Shown: positions 35,880 through 45,757 of the stretch, in pieces
How positions within the stretch are numbered: position 1 is the first letter of the stretch
Layout of the letters: every line of letters starts with the position of its first letter
Origin: Streptomyces zaomyceticus
GTDB lineage: Bacteria > Actinomycetota > Actinomycetes > Streptomycetales > Streptomycetaceae
NCBI RefSeq assembly: GCF_014656215.1
Contig: NZ_BNBZ01000001.1
Span: 434,001-498,000 of the forward strand
Reading direction: 5' to 3'
DNA length: 64,000 nt
Made by a program: the position numbers and the translations under genes
Notes under the pieces: model-generated
Databases searched by the model: none
Seen by the model: only the letters and a program-made list of their open reading frames with translations
What the model was told of the DNA's origin: nothing

Positions 35880-36165
35880 CACCCCCCTCCGGGTGTTGAC
35901 GTTTCCTCCATGGCAGCAACGATCCCCGGATATCTCACCGCCCAGCAGGCCGCCGACCGCCTCGGCATCAGCATCAAGACCATTTACAACCTCAACGGCC
36001 GGCACGGCGACTTCCCCACCGCGCTTTACGTGGGACGAACCCCGCTCTGGTCGATCGACGGGCTCGACACATGGCGAGAACGGCACCCTGCACGCAGGCG
36101 GCCGTAACGTTTCGCCATCAAGCGGCCGCACCACTGCGACTCGGCGGGCTTCGGCGATAGACAAC
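33870..36165. mobile_element. Insertion carrying tnpB-like and HTH genes; ends not resolved
   Basis: A block between tetR and the accD operon holds two divergent genes with 30 bp between their starts: the tnpB-like gene and a 65-residue helix-turn-helix gene. No serine or tyrosine recombinase or Y1 transposase is present. I see no long terminal inverted repeats. Left end must lie near 33855-33880 and right end between 36108 and about 36165, before the candidate operators. An IS607-like ancestry with a degraded recombinase is possible. If an omega-RNA exists, it should cover the tnpB 3' end, about 33860-34080, where GCCCC/GGGGC pairs at 34041-34052. Confidence 0.6.
35910..36107 (+). CDS. Small AlpA/MerR-like helix-turn-helix protein
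   Basis: 65-residue DNA-binding protein. YLTAQQAADRLGISIKTIYNL is a clear winged helix-turn-helix of the excisionase/AlpA/MerR type, and the following YVGRTPLWSIDGLDTWRER is the usual wing and final helix. It is divergent from tnpB with start codons 30 bp apart. It resembles the N-terminal DNA-binding part of IS607-type serine recombinases, but no catalytic domain follows before TAA 36107. It could regulate tnpB or be a remnant. No Shine-Dalgarno sequence precedes ATG 35910. Confidence 0.75.
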   Translation: MAATIPGYLTAQQAADRLGISIKTIYNLNGRHGDFPTALYVGRTPLWSIDGLDTWRERHPARRRP

Positions 36166-36168
36166 CCG

Positions 36169-36213
36169 GTTAGCGGTCGTTAACCTGAACGGCATACGTT
36201 AACGCTCATTAAC
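36169..36213. promoter_or_regulatory. Twin TetR-type operators at the liu operon promoter
   Basis: GTTAGCGGTCGTTAAC (36169-36184) and GTTAACGCTCATTAAC (36198-36213) share the consensus GTTARCGSTCRTTAAC, an imperfect palindrome, with 29-bp spacing. They lie 21-65 bases upstream of the accD start. TetR from the gene at 33246-33848 is the natural candidate to bind here. Confidence 0.65.
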
Positions 36214-36233
36214 CGAGCAAGGGAGCTCGAGGG

Positions 36234-37841
36234 ATGCAGCAGGCACCTGTGCTGTCGAGTGCGGCGGATCCCGCCTCGCCGGCCTGGCAGGCGAACGAGG
36301 CGGCGCACCACGAGCTGGCGGCCGTCCTGCGCGCCAAGCTCGCGGCGGCGGCGCTGGGCGGCGGTGAGAAGTCCCGGGCCCGGCACACCGCGCGCGGGAA
36401 GCTGCTGCCGAGGGACCGGGTGGACACACTTCTCGACCCGGGCTCCCCGTTCCTGGAACTGGCCCCGCTCGCCGCGAACGGCATGTACGGCGACGCGGCG
36501 CCGGCGGCCGGCGTCATCGCCGGCATCGGCCGGGTCTCGGGCCGCGAGTGCGTGATCGTCGCCAACGACGCGACGGTCAAGGGCGGCACGTACTACCCGA
36601 TGACGGTGAAGAAGCACCTCCGCGCCCAGGAGGTGGCACTGGAGAATCGTCTCCCCTGCCTCTACCTGGTCGACTCCGGCGGCGCCTTCCTCCCGATGCA
36701 GGACGAGGTCTTCCCCGACCGGGACCACTTCGGCCGCATCTTCTACAACCAGGCCCGGATGTCCGGCGCGGGCATCCCGCAGATCGCGGCGGTCCTCGGC
36801 TCGTGCACGGCCGGCGGCGCGTACGTCCCGGCGATGAGCGACGAGGCCGTGATCGTACGGAACCAGGGCACGATCTTCCTCGGCGGTCCGCCGCTGGTGA
36901 AGGCCGCGACCGGTGAGGTCGTCACGGCGGAGGAGCTGGGCGGCGGCGAGGTCCACTCCCGTATCTCCGGCGTCACCGACCATCTCGCCGAGGACGACGC
37001 CCACGCGCTGCGGATCGTCCGGAACATCGTCGCCACGCTCCCGGAGCGCGGACCGCTCCCCTGGTCGGTCGAGCCGGTCGAGGAGCCGAAGGTGGACCCG
37101 GCCGGGCTGTACGGCGCGGTCCCGGTGGACTCCCGCACCCCGTACGACGTGCGCGAGGTCATCGCCCGGATCGTGGACGCCTCCCGCTTCCAGGAGTTCA
37201 AGTCCGAGTACGGGCAGACGCTGATCACCGGCTTCGCCCGGATCCACGGCCACCCGGTCGGCATCGTCGCCAACAACGGCATCCTGTTCGCCGAGTCCGC
37301 CCAGAAGGGCGCGCACTTCATCGAGCTGTGCGACCAGCGCGGCATCCCGCTGGTCTTCCTGCAGAACATCACCGGCTTCATGGTCGGCAAGGCGTACGAG
37401 CACGGCGGCATCGCCAAGCACGGCGCCAAGATGGTCACGGCCGTGGCCACCACCCGGGTGCCGAAGCTGACGGTCGTCGTCGGCGGCTCGTACGGCGCGG
37501 GCAACTACTCGATGTGCGGCCGGGCGTACTCGCCGCGCTTCCTGTGGATGTGGCCCAACGCCAAGATCTCGGTCATGGGCGGCGAGCAGGCCGCGTCCGT
37601 CCTCGCGACGGTCAAGCGCGACCAGCTGGGCGACGGGTGGAGCGCGGAGGAGGAAGAGGCCTTCAAGGCCCCGATCCGCGAGCAGTACGAGACCCAGGGC
37701 AGCGCCTACTACGCGAGCGCCCGGCTCTGGGACGACGGGGTCATCGACCCGATGGAGACCCGGCAGGTCCTCGGACTCGCCCTGACCGCCTGTGCCAACG
37801 CGCCTCTGGGAGACCCCCAGTTCGGCGTCTTCCGGATGTGA
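36234..37841 (+). CDS. Acyl-CoA carboxylase beta subunit, methylcrotonyl-CoA carboxylase type
   Basis: 535-residue carboxyltransferase subunit that moves CO2 from biotin to 3-methylcrotonyl-CoA in leucine breakdown. Crotonase-like carboxyltransferase features are [55 protein letters not shown] and [20 protein letters not shown]. The length and the context (biotin subunit, HMG-CoA lyase, isovaleryl-CoA dehydrogenase-like gene) argue for MccB/LiuB rather than propionyl-CoA carboxylase. AAGGGAG precedes ATG 36234. It is the first gene of the operon. Confidence 0.93.
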   Translation: MQQAPVLSSAADPASPAWQANEAAHHELAAVLRAKLAAAALGGGEKSRARHTARGKLLPRDRVDTLLDPGSPFLELAPLAANGMYGDAAPAAGVIAGIGRVSGRECVIVANDATVKGGTYYPMTVKKHLRAQEVALENRLPCLYLVDSGGAFLPMQDEVFPDRDHFGRIFYNQARMSGAGIPQIAAVLGSCTAGGAYVPAMSDEAVIVRNQGTIFLGGPPLVKAATGEVVTAEELGGGEVHSRISGVTDHLAEDDAHALRIVRNIVATLPERGPLPWSVEPVEEPKVDPAGLYGAVPVDSRTPYDVREVIARIVDASRFQEFKSEYGQTLITGFARIHGHPVGIVANNGILFAESAQKGAHFIELCDQRGIPLVFLQNITGFMVGKAYEHGGIAKHGAKMVTAVATTRVPKLTVVVGGSYGAGNYSMCGRAYSPRFLWMWPNAKISVMGGEQAASVLATVKRDQLGDGWSAEEEEAFKAPIREQYETQGSAYYASARLWDDGVIDPMETRQVLGLALTACANAPLGDPQFGVFRM

Positions 37842-37864
37842 AGGGCCCCCAGGAGATGCACAGC

Positions 37865-39790
37865 ATGTTCGACACCGTCCTCGTGGCCAACCGGGGCGAG
37901 ATCGCCGTTCGCGTCATCCGCACCCTGCGGGCGATGGGCGTGCGCTCGGTGGCCGTGTACAGCGACGCGGACGCCGACGCCCGGCACGTACGGGAGGCGG
38001 ACACCGCCGTACGGATCGGCCCGCCGCCGGCCGCCGAGTCGTACCTGTCCGTACCGGCGCTGCTCGACGCCGCGGCCCGCACCGGCGCGCAGGCCGTCCA
38101 CCCCGGCTACGGCTTCCTCGCCGAGAACGCGGGCTTCGCCCAGGCGTGCGCGGACGCGGGCCTGGTCTTCATCGGCCCCTCCGCCTCCGCGATCTCCCTG
38201 ATGGGCGACAAGATCACGGCGAAGAAGACCGTGCGGGCCGCGGGGGTCCCGGTCGTCCCGGGCGCCGCCGACCCCGAACTGGAGGCGGCGGCCCGCGAAC
38301 TGGGCGCCCCGGTCCTGCTCAAGCCCTCGGCGGGCGGCGGCGGCAAGGGCATGCGCCTGGTGCGCGACCTGTCGACGCTGACCGACGAGATCGCGGCGGC
38401 CCGCCGCGAGGCCCGTTCCTCCTTCGGCGACGACACCCTGCTCGTGGAGCGGTGGATCGACCGCCCGCGGCACATCGAGATCCAGGTCCTCGCCGACGCC
38501 CACGGGAACGTGATCCACCTGGGCGAGCGCGAGTGCTCCCTCCAGCGGCGCCACCAGAAGATCATCGAGGAGGCGCCGAGCGTCCTGCTGACCCCAGAGA
38601 TCCGGGCGGCGATGGGCGCGGCGGCCGTCGAGGCGGCGCGCTCCTGCGGGTATGTCGGCGCGGGCACGGTCGAGTTCATCGTCCCGGGCGGCGACCCCTC
38701 CTCGTACTACTTCATGGAGATGAACACCCGCCTCCAGGTCGAGCATCCGGTCACGGAGCTGATCACGGGCGTGGACCTGGTGGAGTGGCAGCTGCGGGTG
38801 GCGGCCGGCGAGCCGCTCCCGTTCCGCCAGGAGGACATCACCCTCACCGGCTGGGCGATCGAGGCCCGCATCTGCGCGGAGGACCCCTCCCGGGGCTTCC
38901 TCCCCTCGGGCGGCACGGTCCTGGCGCTCAGCGAGCCCGCGGGCGACGGAGTCCGCACGGACTCGGGCCTCTCGCAGGGCACGGAGGTCTCCTCCCTGTA
39001 CGACCCGATGCTGTCGAAGGTCATCGTCCACGCCCCGGACCGCCCGACGGCCCTCCGCCGCCTTCGCGCGGCCCTGGCGGACACCGTCACCCTGGGCGTC
39101 CCGACGAACGCGGGCTTCCTGCGCCGGCTCCTGGCGCACGAGGACGTGGTGGCGGGGGCCCTGGACACGGGCCTGGTGGAACGGGACGCCGACAGCCTGG
39201 TCCCGGACGAGGTCCCGCCGGAGGTGTACGCGGCGGCCGCCGCCGTCCGGCTCGCCGGGCTGGCCCCGGTGCCCCGGGAGGGCTGGACGGACCCGTTCTC
39301 GGTGCCGAGCGCCTGGCGGATGGGCGGCCGTCCCGCCCCGCTCCCCTTCCCCGTACGGGTACCGGGACTCGAACCCGTCATGGTCGAGGCGCCGGCCGGC
39401 GCCCGGGTCACGGACACGTCCGTGACGGTCACCGTGGACGGGATCGCGCACCGCTTCCACCGCGCCGGCGGCTGGCTCGGCCGGGACGGGGACTCCTGGC
39501 ACGTCATGGACCACGATCCCGTCGCCGCCGCGCTCAGCGGTGCGCGGCACGGTGGGGCGGACACGCTCGCCGCGCCGATGCCCGGGACCGTGACGGTCGT
39601 CAAGGTGGCCGTCGGGGACGAGGTCGAGGCGGGGCAGAGCCTGCTGGTCGTCGAGGCGATGAAGATGGAGCACGTCATCTCCGCCCCGCACGCCGGCACC
39701 GTCACCGAGCTGGACGTCACGCCGGGTTCGACCGTCGCCATGGACCAGATCCTGGCCGTGGTGACGCCGCGTGAGGAGGAGGACGCGTGA
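37865..39790 (+). CDS. Biotin carboxylase / biotin carboxyl carrier fusion (acyl-CoA carboxylase alpha subunit)
   Basis: 641-residue alpha subunit. The N-terminal biotin carboxylase has [18 protein letters not shown], the ATP-grasp loop [14 protein letters not shown] and [16 protein letters not shown]. The C-terminal biotinyl domain carries the attachment motif VEAMKMEHV. It carboxylates its own biotin with bicarbonate and ATP for the beta subunit upstream. AGGAG at 37851-37855 favours ATG 37865 over ATG 37856. Its stop overlaps the lyase GTG as GTGA. Subunit pairing with the upstream gene is implied by the operon. Confidence 0.94.
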   Translation: MFDTVLVANRGEIAVRVIRTLRAMGVRSVAVYSDADADARHVREADTAVRIGPPPAAESYLSVPALLDAAARTGAQAVHPGYGFLAENAGFAQACADAGLVFIGPSASAISLMGDKITAKKTVRAAGVPVVPGAADPELEAAARELGAPVLLKPSAGGGGKGMRLVRDLSTLTDEIAAARREARSSFGDDTLLVERWIDRPRHIEIQVLADAHGNVIHLGERECSLQRRHQKIIEEAPSVLLTPEIRAAMGAAAVEAARSCGYVGAGTVEFIVPGGDPSSYYFMEMNTRLQVEHPVTELITGVDLVEWQLRVAAGEPLPFRQEDITLTGWAIEARICAEDPSRGFLPSGGTVLALSEPAGDGVRTDSGLSQGTEVSSLYDPMLSKVIVHAPDRPTALRRLRAALADTVTLGVPTNAGFLRRLLAHEDVVAGALDTGLVERDADSLVPDEVPPEVYAAAAAVRLAGLAPVPREGWTDPFSVPSAWRMGGRPAPLPFPVRVPGLEPVMVEAPAGARVTDTSVTVTVDGIAHRFHRAGGWLGRDGDSWHVMDHDPVAAALSGARHGGADTLAAPMPGTVTVVKVAVGDEVEAGQSLLVVEAMKMEHVISAPHAGTVTELDVTPGSTVAMDQILAVVTPREEEDA

Positions 39791-40716
39791 GCCTGCCGAT
39801 GACCGTGAGGGACCCCTCCCTCCCCGCCCGGGTACGGATCCACGAGGTCGGCGCCCGGGACGGGCTGCAGAACGAGAAGACGGCCGTCCCGACCGACGTG
39901 AAGGCCGAGTTCGTCCGGCGGCTCGCCGCCGCCGGGCTGGGCACGATCGAGGCGACCAGCTTCGTGCACCCCAAGTGGGTGCCCCAGCTGGCGGACGCGG
40001 AGGAGCTGTTCCCGCTGGTCCGCGATCTGCCGGTGCGGCTCCCGGTGCTCGTGCCGAACGAGCGCGGTCTCGACCGCGCGCTGGCGCTCGGGGCCCGTGA
40101 GGTCGCCGTGTTCGCCTCGGCGACCGAGTCCTTCGCGAAGGCCAATCTGAACCGGACCGTCGACGAGGCGCTCGCAATGTTCGCGCCGACCGTCACCCGG
40201 GCCATAGAGGCCGGGCTCAAGGTCCGCGGCTATCTGTCGATGTGCTTCGGCGACCCCTGGGAGGGCGCCGTGCCGGTCGAGCAGGTCGTCCGGGTCACCA
40301 AGGCCCTGGCCGAGATGGGCTGCGACGAGCTGAGTCTCGGGGACACCATCGGGGTCGCCACCCCCGGTCATGTCGCGGCGCTGCTGACGGCGCTGAACGA
40401 GGCCGGCGTCCCCGACTCCCGTCTCGCCGTGCACTTCCACGACACCTACGGCCAGGCCCTGTCCAACACGCTGGCCGCCCTGCGCCACGGAGTGACCACC
40501 GTCGACGCCTCCGCCGGCGGCCTCGGCGGCTGCCCGTACGCGAAGAGCGCGACCGGAAATCTCGCCACCGAGGATCTCGTGTGGATGCTCGACGGTCTCG
40601 GCATCGAGACCGGGGTCGATCTGGCCGCCCTCACCGCCACAAGCGTGTGGATGGCCGAACAGCTGGGCCGACCCAGCCCTTCCCGTACCGTCCGCGCCCT
40701 CTCCCACAAGGAGTGA
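39787..40716 (+). CDS. Hydroxymethylglutaryl-CoA lyase
   Basis: 309-residue TIM-barrel lyase cleaving HMG-CoA to acetyl-CoA and acetoacetate, the last step of leucine degradation. Signatures are [18 protein letters not shown] with the substrate Arg-Asp, [18 protein letters not shown] with metal-binding His residues, and the Cys loop [23 protein letters not shown] 39787 overlaps the preceding stop. Cytoplasmic. The position between the carboxylase and the dehydrogenase strongly supports the assignment. Confidence 0.94.
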   Translation: MSLPMTVRDPSLPARVRIHEVGARDGLQNEKTAVPTDVKAEFVRRLAAAGLGTIEATSFVHPKWVPQLADAEELFPLVRDLPVRLPVLVPNERGLDRALALGAREVAVFASATESFAKANLNRTVDEALAMFAPTVTRAIEAGLKVRGYLSMCFGDPWEGAVPVEQVVRVTKALAEMGCDELSLGDTIGVATPGHVAALLTALNEAGVPDSRLAVHFHDTYGQALSNTLAALRHGVTTVDASAGGLGGCPYAKSATGNLATEDLVWMLDGLGIETGVDLAALTATSVWMAEQLGRPSPSRTVRALSHKE

Positions 40717-40724
40717 CGATTCCC

Positions 40725-41885
40725 ATGTCCCTCGACCACCGGCTCTCCGCAGAGCACGAGGAACTCCGCCGTACCGTCGAGGCGTTCGCCCACGACGTCG
40801 TGGCGCCGAAGATCGGCGACTACTACGAGCGGCACGAGTTCCCCTACGAGATCGTCCGTGAGATGGGCCGTATGGGCCTGTTCGGGCTGCCGTTCCCCGA
40901 GGAGTACGGCGGCATGGGCGGCGACTACCTGGCGCTCGGCATCGCGCTCGAGGAGCTGGCCCGGGTCGACTCCTCCGTCGCGATCACCCTGGAGGCGGGC
41001 GTCTCGCTGGGCGCGATGCCCGTGTACCTCTTCGGTACGGACGAGCAGAAGACCGAGTGGCTGCCGCGGCTCTGTGCCGGCGAACTGCTGGGCGCCTTCG
41101 GTCTGACCGAGCCGGGTGCCGGTTCGGACGCGGGCGGGACCCGTACGACGGCGGTGCGGGACGGCGACGACTGGGTCATCAACGGTTCGAAGTGCTTCAT
41201 CACCAACTCCGGTACGGACATCACGGGTCTGGTGACGGTCACGGCGGTCACCGGCCGCAAGCCCGACGGCCGTCCGCTGATCTCCTCGATCATCGTCCCC
41301 TCCGGCACGCCCGGTTTCACCGTCGCCGCCCCGTACTCGAAGGTCGGCTGGAACGCCTCGGACACCCGGGAGCTGTCCTTCGACGACGTCCGGGTCCCGG
41401 TGGGGAACCTGCTCGGCGAGGAGGGCCGCGGATACGCGCAGTTCCTGCGGATCCTGGACGAGGGCCGGGTCGCGATCGCGGCGCTCGCGACGGGTCTGGC
41501 GCAGGGCTGTGTCGACGAGTCGGTGAAGTACGCGAAGGAGCGTCACGCCTTCGGCCGTCCGATCGGCGACAACCAGGCGATCCAGTTCAAGATCGCGGAC
41601 ATGGAGATGCGGGCGCACATGGCCCGGATCGGCTGGCGGGACGCCGCTTCGCGGCTGGTGCTGGGCGAGCCGTTCAAGAAGGAGGCGGCGATCGCGAAGC
41701 TGTACTCCTCCACGGTGGCCGTGGACAACGCCCGTGAGGCGACCCAGATCCACGGCGGCTACGGCTTCATGAACGAGTACCCGGTGGCCCGGATGTGGCG
41801 CGACTCGAAGATCCTGGAGATCGGCGAGGGCACGAGCGAGGTCCAGCGGATGCTGATCGCCCGGGAGCTGGGCCTCAAGGCCTGA
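40725..41885 (+). CDS. Acyl-CoA dehydrogenase, probably isovaleryl-CoA dehydrogenase
   Basis: 386-residue FAD-dependent dehydrogenase. Motifs are GLTEPGAGSDAGGTRTTA, NGSKCFITNSGTDI, LDEGRVAIAALATGLAQG and IHGGYGFMNEYPVARMWRDSKILEIGEGTSEVQRM. Placed directly after HMG-CoA lyase, its likely substrate is isovaleryl-CoA or 2-methylbutyryl-CoA from leucine or isoleucine. GGAG lies 11 bases upstream of ATG 40725. It is the last gene of the operon, followed by a hairpin terminator. Exact acyl specificity is inferred from context. Confidence 0.92.
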   Translation: MSLDHRLSAEHEELRRTVEAFAHDVVAPKIGDYYERHEFPYEIVREMGRMGLFGLPFPEEYGGMGGDYLALGIALEELARVDSSVAITLEAGVSLGAMPVYLFGTDEQKTEWLPRLCAGELLGAFGLTEPGAGSDAGGTRTTAVRDGDDWVINGSKCFITNSGTDITGLVTVTAVTGRKPDGRPLISSIIVPSGTPGFTVAAPYSKVGWNASDTRELSFDDVRVPVGNLLGEEGRGYAQFLRILDEGRVAIAALATGLAQGCVDESVKYAKERHAFGRPIGDNQAIQFKIADMEMRAHMARIGWRDAASRLVLGEPFKKEAAIAKLYSSTVAVDNAREATQIHGGYGFMNEYPVARMWRDSKILEIGEGTSEVQRMLIARELGLKA

Positions 41886-41917
41886 GCCGAACCGGCCCGG
41901 CCCGGCGCTGCTCGAAC

Positions 41918-41955
41918 GGAGGGTCCGTCACCCCGAGGGGGATGACGGGCCCTCC
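41918..41955 (+). terminator. Terminator of the leucine-catabolism operon
   Basis: A 13-bp stem (GGAGGGTCCGTCA with TGACGGGCCCTCC, one G-U pair) encloses an inner CCCC/GGGG pairing. It lies 33 bases after the dehydrogenase stop. Confidence 0.75.
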
Positions 41956-41972
41956 CCCCTTACCTGTGTTTA

Positions 41973-41991
41973 TGAGGTTAGGCTAACCTAT
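41973..41991. promoter_or_regulatory. Iron box (DmdR/IdeR type) of the siderophore-interacting protein gene
   Basis: TGAGGTTAGGCTAACCTAT matches the core of the DmdR/IdeR consensus TTAGGTTAGGCTAACCTAA. It ends six bases before ATG 41998. TAACCT inside the box could be the -10, giving a leaderless transcript. Confidence 0.88.
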
Positions 41992-41997
41992 GTTTTC

Positions 41998-42861
41998 ATG
42001 ACGAACCCCGAGACCGCCCCCTTCCAGTTCTTCCACCTGCGGGTGGACCGGACGCGGCGGCTCGGTCCGTCCCTGGTCCGCATCACCTTCACCGGGGGGG
42101 ACGAGCTGAAGAACTTCGCCGCCGGCGGCCGCGACCAGTCGCTCTCCCTCTTCCTGCCGCACCCCGGCCAGGAGGCGCCCGTCCTGCCGCCGTTGGACGA
42201 GCCGGACATGTACGCGATCCTCGGCGCCTGGCGCGCGATGCCCGACGACGAGCGGGCGGTCATGCGCTCGTACACCGTCCGCGAGCAGCGCACCGAGCCG
42301 GAGCACTCGGAGAACGCCGTCGACATCGACTTCGCGATCCACGAGGACGGCGGCCCCGCCTGCCGCTGGGCCGGGCGCGCGACGCCGGGCGACCGCGTGG
42401 TGGTGCTCGGCCCGGCGATCGCCGACAACACCGGCGTCCGCTTCCGGCTGCCCGAGGACGCCGACTCCGTCCTGATCTGGGCGGACGAGACGGCCCTTCC
42501 GGCCGCCTCGGCGATCCTGGAGTGGCTGCCGGCCGACACGCGCGCGCAGGTGTTCCTGGAGGTGCCGTACTCCGGCGACCGCACGGAGCTCGCCACACGG
42601 GCCGACGCGACGGTCACCTGGCTCGTGCGGGAGGAGGGGGCGCCGTCCGCCGTGGACGCGGTGCGCGGGGTCGAACTGCCCGGCGAGGCACCGTACGTCT
42701 GGATCGCGGGCGAGTCCGGTGCCGTGAAGGCGCTGCGCCGTCACTTCGTACGGGACCGCGAACTCGACCGCCGCCGGGTGACGTTCGTCGGCTACTGGCG
42801 CAAGGGGCTCTCCGAGGACGCGCTGCGCGAGGTTCCGGACGAGACGCAGGACGACGCGTAG
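41998..42861 (+). CDS. Siderophore-interacting FAD-dependent reductase (SIP family)
   Basis: 287-residue flavoprotein that reduces Fe(III)-siderophore to release Fe(II) in the cytoplasm. The FAD-binding motif is MRSYTVREQR and the NAD(P)H-side segment is DSVLIWADETALPAASAILEWLP, with VWIAGESGAVKALRRHF near the C-terminus; these fit the ViuB/SIP family. The start at ATG 41998 lies just past the iron box and has no Shine-Dalgarno sequence, so the mRNA is likely leaderless. A separate iron box precedes the des operon, so both would be repressed by Fe-DmdR and induced together under iron shortage. Confidence 0.92.
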   Translation: MTNPETAPFQFFHLRVDRTRRLGPSLVRITFTGGDELKNFAAGGRDQSLSLFLPHPGQEAPVLPPLDEPDMYAILGAWRAMPDDERAVMRSYTVREQRTEPEHSENAVDIDFAIHEDGGPACRWAGRATPGDRVVVLGPAIADNTGVRFRLPEDADSVLIWADETALPAASAILEWLPADTRAQVFLEVPYSGDRTELATRADATVTWLVREEGAPSAVDAVRGVELPGEAPYVWIAGESGAVKALRRHFVRDRELDRRRVTFVGYWRKGLSEDALREVPDETQDDA

Positions 42862-42953
42862 CCGAGATCACACACCGGCGATCCGGACACTCCGGGCGGT
42901 ACGCACACCAACTGCCGTACCTCATGGGGGGTGAGGGGCGTTGCGATGAAAAG

Positions 42954-42972
42954 TTAGGTTAGGCTAACCTTG
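42954..42972. promoter_or_regulatory. Iron box of the desferrioxamine operon
   Basis: TTAGGTTAGGCTAACCTTG matches 17 of 19 bases of the DmdR/IdeR consensus. It lies 75 bases upstream of the desA start. Confidence 0.92.
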
Positions 42973-43047
42973 TTTTCACCGCGTCGCCCCTCGCCCCTTT
43001 CCTGTCCGGAGGGCGCGACCGAGCCCCGTACCGGGAGGCCCCCCACC

Positions 43048-44487
43048 ATGCGCTCTCACCTGCTCAACGACGCCACGGCGGAGAGCTACCGGCGCTCCGT
43101 CATCGAAGGAGTCGAGCGGGTGGCGGACAAACTCGCCACGACGCGAGGTCCGTTCACCGGTGTGACCCCCGCCGAGCTCGCGCCCGTCATCGACGCCGTC
43201 GACCTCGACAAGCCGCTCGGTGACTCCTCCGCCGCCCTCGACGAGCTGGAGAGCGTCTACCTCCGCGACGCGGTCTACTTCCACCACCCCCGCTACCTGG
43301 GCCACCTCAACTGCCCGGTGGTCATCCCCGCCGTCCTCGGCGAGGCCGTCCTCTCGGCGGTCAACTCCTCGCTCGACACCTGGGACCAGAGCGCGGGCGG
43401 CACCCTCATCGAGCGCAAGCTCGTCGACTGGACCAACGGCCGCATCGGCTTCGGCCCCGCCGCCGACGGCGTGTTCACCAGCGGCGGTTCGCAGTCCAAC
43501 CTCCAGGCCCTGCTCCTGGCCCGCGAAGAGGCGAAGAGCACCGACCTGTCCAGGCTCCGGATCTTCTCGTCCGAGTGCAGCCACTTCAGCGTCCAGAAGT
43601 CGGCGAAGCTCCTCGGCCTCGGCATGGACGCCGTCATCTCCATCCCGGTCGACCGCGACAAGCGGATGCAGTCCGTCGTCCTCGCCGCCGAACTCGCGGC
43701 CTGCCGCGCCGAGGGCCTCGTCCCGATGGCGATCGTCGCCACCGCCGGCACCACCGACTTCGGCTCCATCGACCCGCTGCCCGAGATCGCCGCCCTGGCC
43801 GAGGAGTACGGCGCCTGGATGCACGTGGACGCCGCCTACGGCTGCGGACTGCTCGCCTCGCCGACCCGCCGCCGGCTCCTGGACGGCATCGAGCGGGCCG
43901 ACTCGGTCACCGTCGACTTCCACAAGTCCTTCTTCCAGCCGGTGAGCTCCTCCGCGATCCTGGTCCGCGACGGGGCGACCCTGCGCCACGCGACCTACCA
44001 CGCGGACTACCTCAACCCGGCCCGGACCGTCGCCGAGCAGATCCCCAACCAGGTCGACAAGTCCCTGCAGACCACCCGCCGCTTCGACGCGCTCAAGCTG
44101 TGGATGACCCTGCGCGTGATGGGCGCCGACGGTGTCGGCGGGCTCTTCGACGAGGTCTGCGACCTGGCCGCCGAGGGCTTCGCCCTGCTCGCCGCCGACC
44201 CGCGCTACGACGTCGTGGTCGAGCCGCAGCTCTCCACCCTCGTCTACCGCTACGTCCCGGAGGGCGTCACGTCCCCCGAGGACATCGACCGGGCCAACCT
44301 GCACGCCCGCAAGGCCCTGTTCGCCTCCGGCGAGGCCGTCGTCGCCGGGACCAAGGTCGACGGCCGCCAGTACCTCAAGTTCACCCTGCTCAACCCCGAG
44401 ACCACCGCGGCCGACATCGCCGCCGTCCTCGATCTGATCGCCGGCCACGCCGAGCAGTACCTGGGAGAGACCCTTGTCCACGCCTGA
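43048..44487 (+). CDS. desA: Lysine decarboxylase of desferrioxamine biosynthesis
   Basis: 479-residue PLP enzyme converting L-lysine to cadaverine, the first step of desferrioxamine synthesis. It belongs to the group II decarboxylase fold: [11 protein letters not shown] holds the pyridine-contacting Asp, and [16 protein letters not shown] holds the PLP Lys. The N-terminus [18 protein letters not shown] is typical of DesA. GGGAGG nine bases upstream supports ATG 43048 over the open frame at 42970. Its last 14 bases overlap desB. Iron-box repressed. Confidence 0.95.
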   Translation: MRSHLLNDATAESYRRSVIEGVERVADKLATTRGPFTGVTPAELAPVIDAVDLDKPLGDSSAALDELESVYLRDAVYFHHPRYLGHLNCPVVIPAVLGEAVLSAVNSSLDTWDQSAGGTLIERKLVDWTNGRIGFGPAADGVFTSGGSQSNLQALLLAREEAKSTDLSRLRIFSSECSHFSVQKSAKLLGLGMDAVISIPVDRDKRMQSVVLAAELAACRAEGLVPMAIVATAGTTDFGSIDPLPEIAALAEEYGAWMHVDAAYGCGLLASPTRRRLLDGIERADSVTVDFHKSFFQPVSSSAILVRDGATLRHATYHADYLNPARTVAEQIPNQVDKSLQTTRRFDALKLWMTLRVMGADGVGGLFDEVCDLAAEGFALLAADPRYDVVVEPQLSTLVYRYVPEGVTSPEDIDRANLHARKALFASGEAVVAGTKVDGRQYLKFTLLNPETTAADIAAVLDLIAGHAEQYLGETLVHA

Positions 44488-45757
44488 GACGACCGAGATC
44501 CACGACTTCATCGGCATCGGACTCGGTCCGTTCAACCTCGGACTCGCCTGCCTGACCGAGCCGATCGAGGAGCTGAACGGCCTCTTCCTGGAGTCGAAGC
44601 CCGACTTCGAGTGGCACTCGGGGATGTTCCTCGAAGGCGCCCACCTGCAGACCCCGTTCATGTCGGACCTGGTCACGATGGCCGACCCGACCTCGCCGTA
44701 CTCCTTCCTCAACTACCTGAAGGACAAGGGCCGGCTGTACTCGTTCTACATCCGCGAGAACTTCTACCCGCTGCGGACCGAGTACAACGACTACTGCCGC
44801 TGGGCCGCCGGGCGCCTCTCGTCGATCCGCTTCTCGACCACGGTCGCCTCGGTGACCTTCGACGAGACCACCGAGCTGTACGCGGTGACCACCGAGGCCG
44901 GTGAAACGTTCCGCTCGCGCCGGATCGTCCTCGGCACCGGCACGCCGGCCTACGTCCCGGAGAGCTGCCGGGACCTCGGCGGCGACCTGATCCACAACTC
45001 GCGCTACCTCCCGAACAAGGCGGAGCTCCAGAAGAAGAAGTCGATCACCCTGGTCGGCAGCGGCCAGAGCGCCGCCGAGATCTACTACGACCTCCTCGCC
45101 GAGATCGACGTCCACGGCTACCGGCTGAACTGGGTGACCCGCTCCCCGCGCTTCTTCCCGCTGGAGTACACCAAGCTCACCCTGGAGATGACCTCCCCGG
45201 AGTACGTGGACTACTTCCACGCACTGCCCGAGAAGACCCGCTACCGCCTGGAGACCGAGCAGAAGGGTCTCTTCAAGGGCATCGACGGCGAGCTGATCGA
45301 CGCCATCTTCGACCTGCTCTACCAGAAGAACCTGAACGGCCCCGTGCCCACCCGGCTCCTCACCAACTCCGCGCTGCACAGCGCCGCGTACGAGGAGTCG
45401 ACCGGCACGTACACCCTGGGCTTCCGCCAGGAGGAGCAGGAGAAGGACTTCACCCTGGACACCGAGGGCCTGATCCTCGCCACCGGGTACCGGTACACCG
45501 CCCCCGCCTTCCTGGAGCCGGTCACCGACCGCCTCAACCGGGACGGCCAGGGCCGCTTCGACGTGGCCCGCAACTACGCGATCGACACGACGGGCCGCGG
45601 GGTCTTCCTGCAGAACGCCTCCGTGCACACCCACTCGATCACCTCGCCCGACCTCGGCATGGGGGCGTACCGCAACGCGTACATCATCGGGGCGATGCTG
45701 GGCTACGAGTACTACCCCGTCGAGAAGACCATCGCCTTCCAGGAGTTCGCCGCATGA
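44474..45757 (+). CDS. desB: Cadaverine N-monooxygenase
   Basis: 427-residue FAD/NADPH-dependent N-hydroxylating enzyme making N-hydroxycadaverine. Segments are [16 protein letters not shown] (FAD), [18 protein letters not shown] (NADPH) and [17 protein letters not shown], the ATGY motif of siderophore monooxygenases. It starts at TTG 44474, with GGGAGA upstream, inside the end of desA. The 3' end overlaps desC as ATGA. The TTG start and overlaps indicate coupled expression in a four-gene operon. Confidence 0.95.
   Translation: MSTPETTEIHDFIGIGLGPFNLGLACLTEPIEELNGLFLESKPDFEWHSGMFLEGAHLQTPFMSDLVTMADPTSPYSFLNYLKDKGRLYSFYIRENFYPLRTEYNDYCRWAAGRLSSIRFSTTVASVTFDETTELYAVTTEAGETFRSRRIVLGTGTPAYVPESCRDLGGDLIHNSRYLPNKAELQKKKSITLVGSGQSAAEIYYDLLAEIDVHGYRLNWVTRSPRFFPLEYTKLTLEMTSPEYVDYFHALPEKTRYRLETEQKGLFKGIDGELIDAIFDLLYQKNLNGPVPTRLLTNSALHSAAYEESTGTYTLGFRQEEQEKDFTLDTEGLILATGYRYTAPAFLEPVTDRLNRDGQGRFDVARNYAIDTTGRGVFLQNASVHTHSITSPDLGMGAYRNAYIIGAMLGYEYYPVEKTIAFQEFAA

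Noticed and set aside
34119..36107. 662-codon open frame antisense to the tnpB-like gene, ending with the HTH protein frame
   Set aside because: High-GC shadow frame; only the last 65 codons have a recognisable fold.
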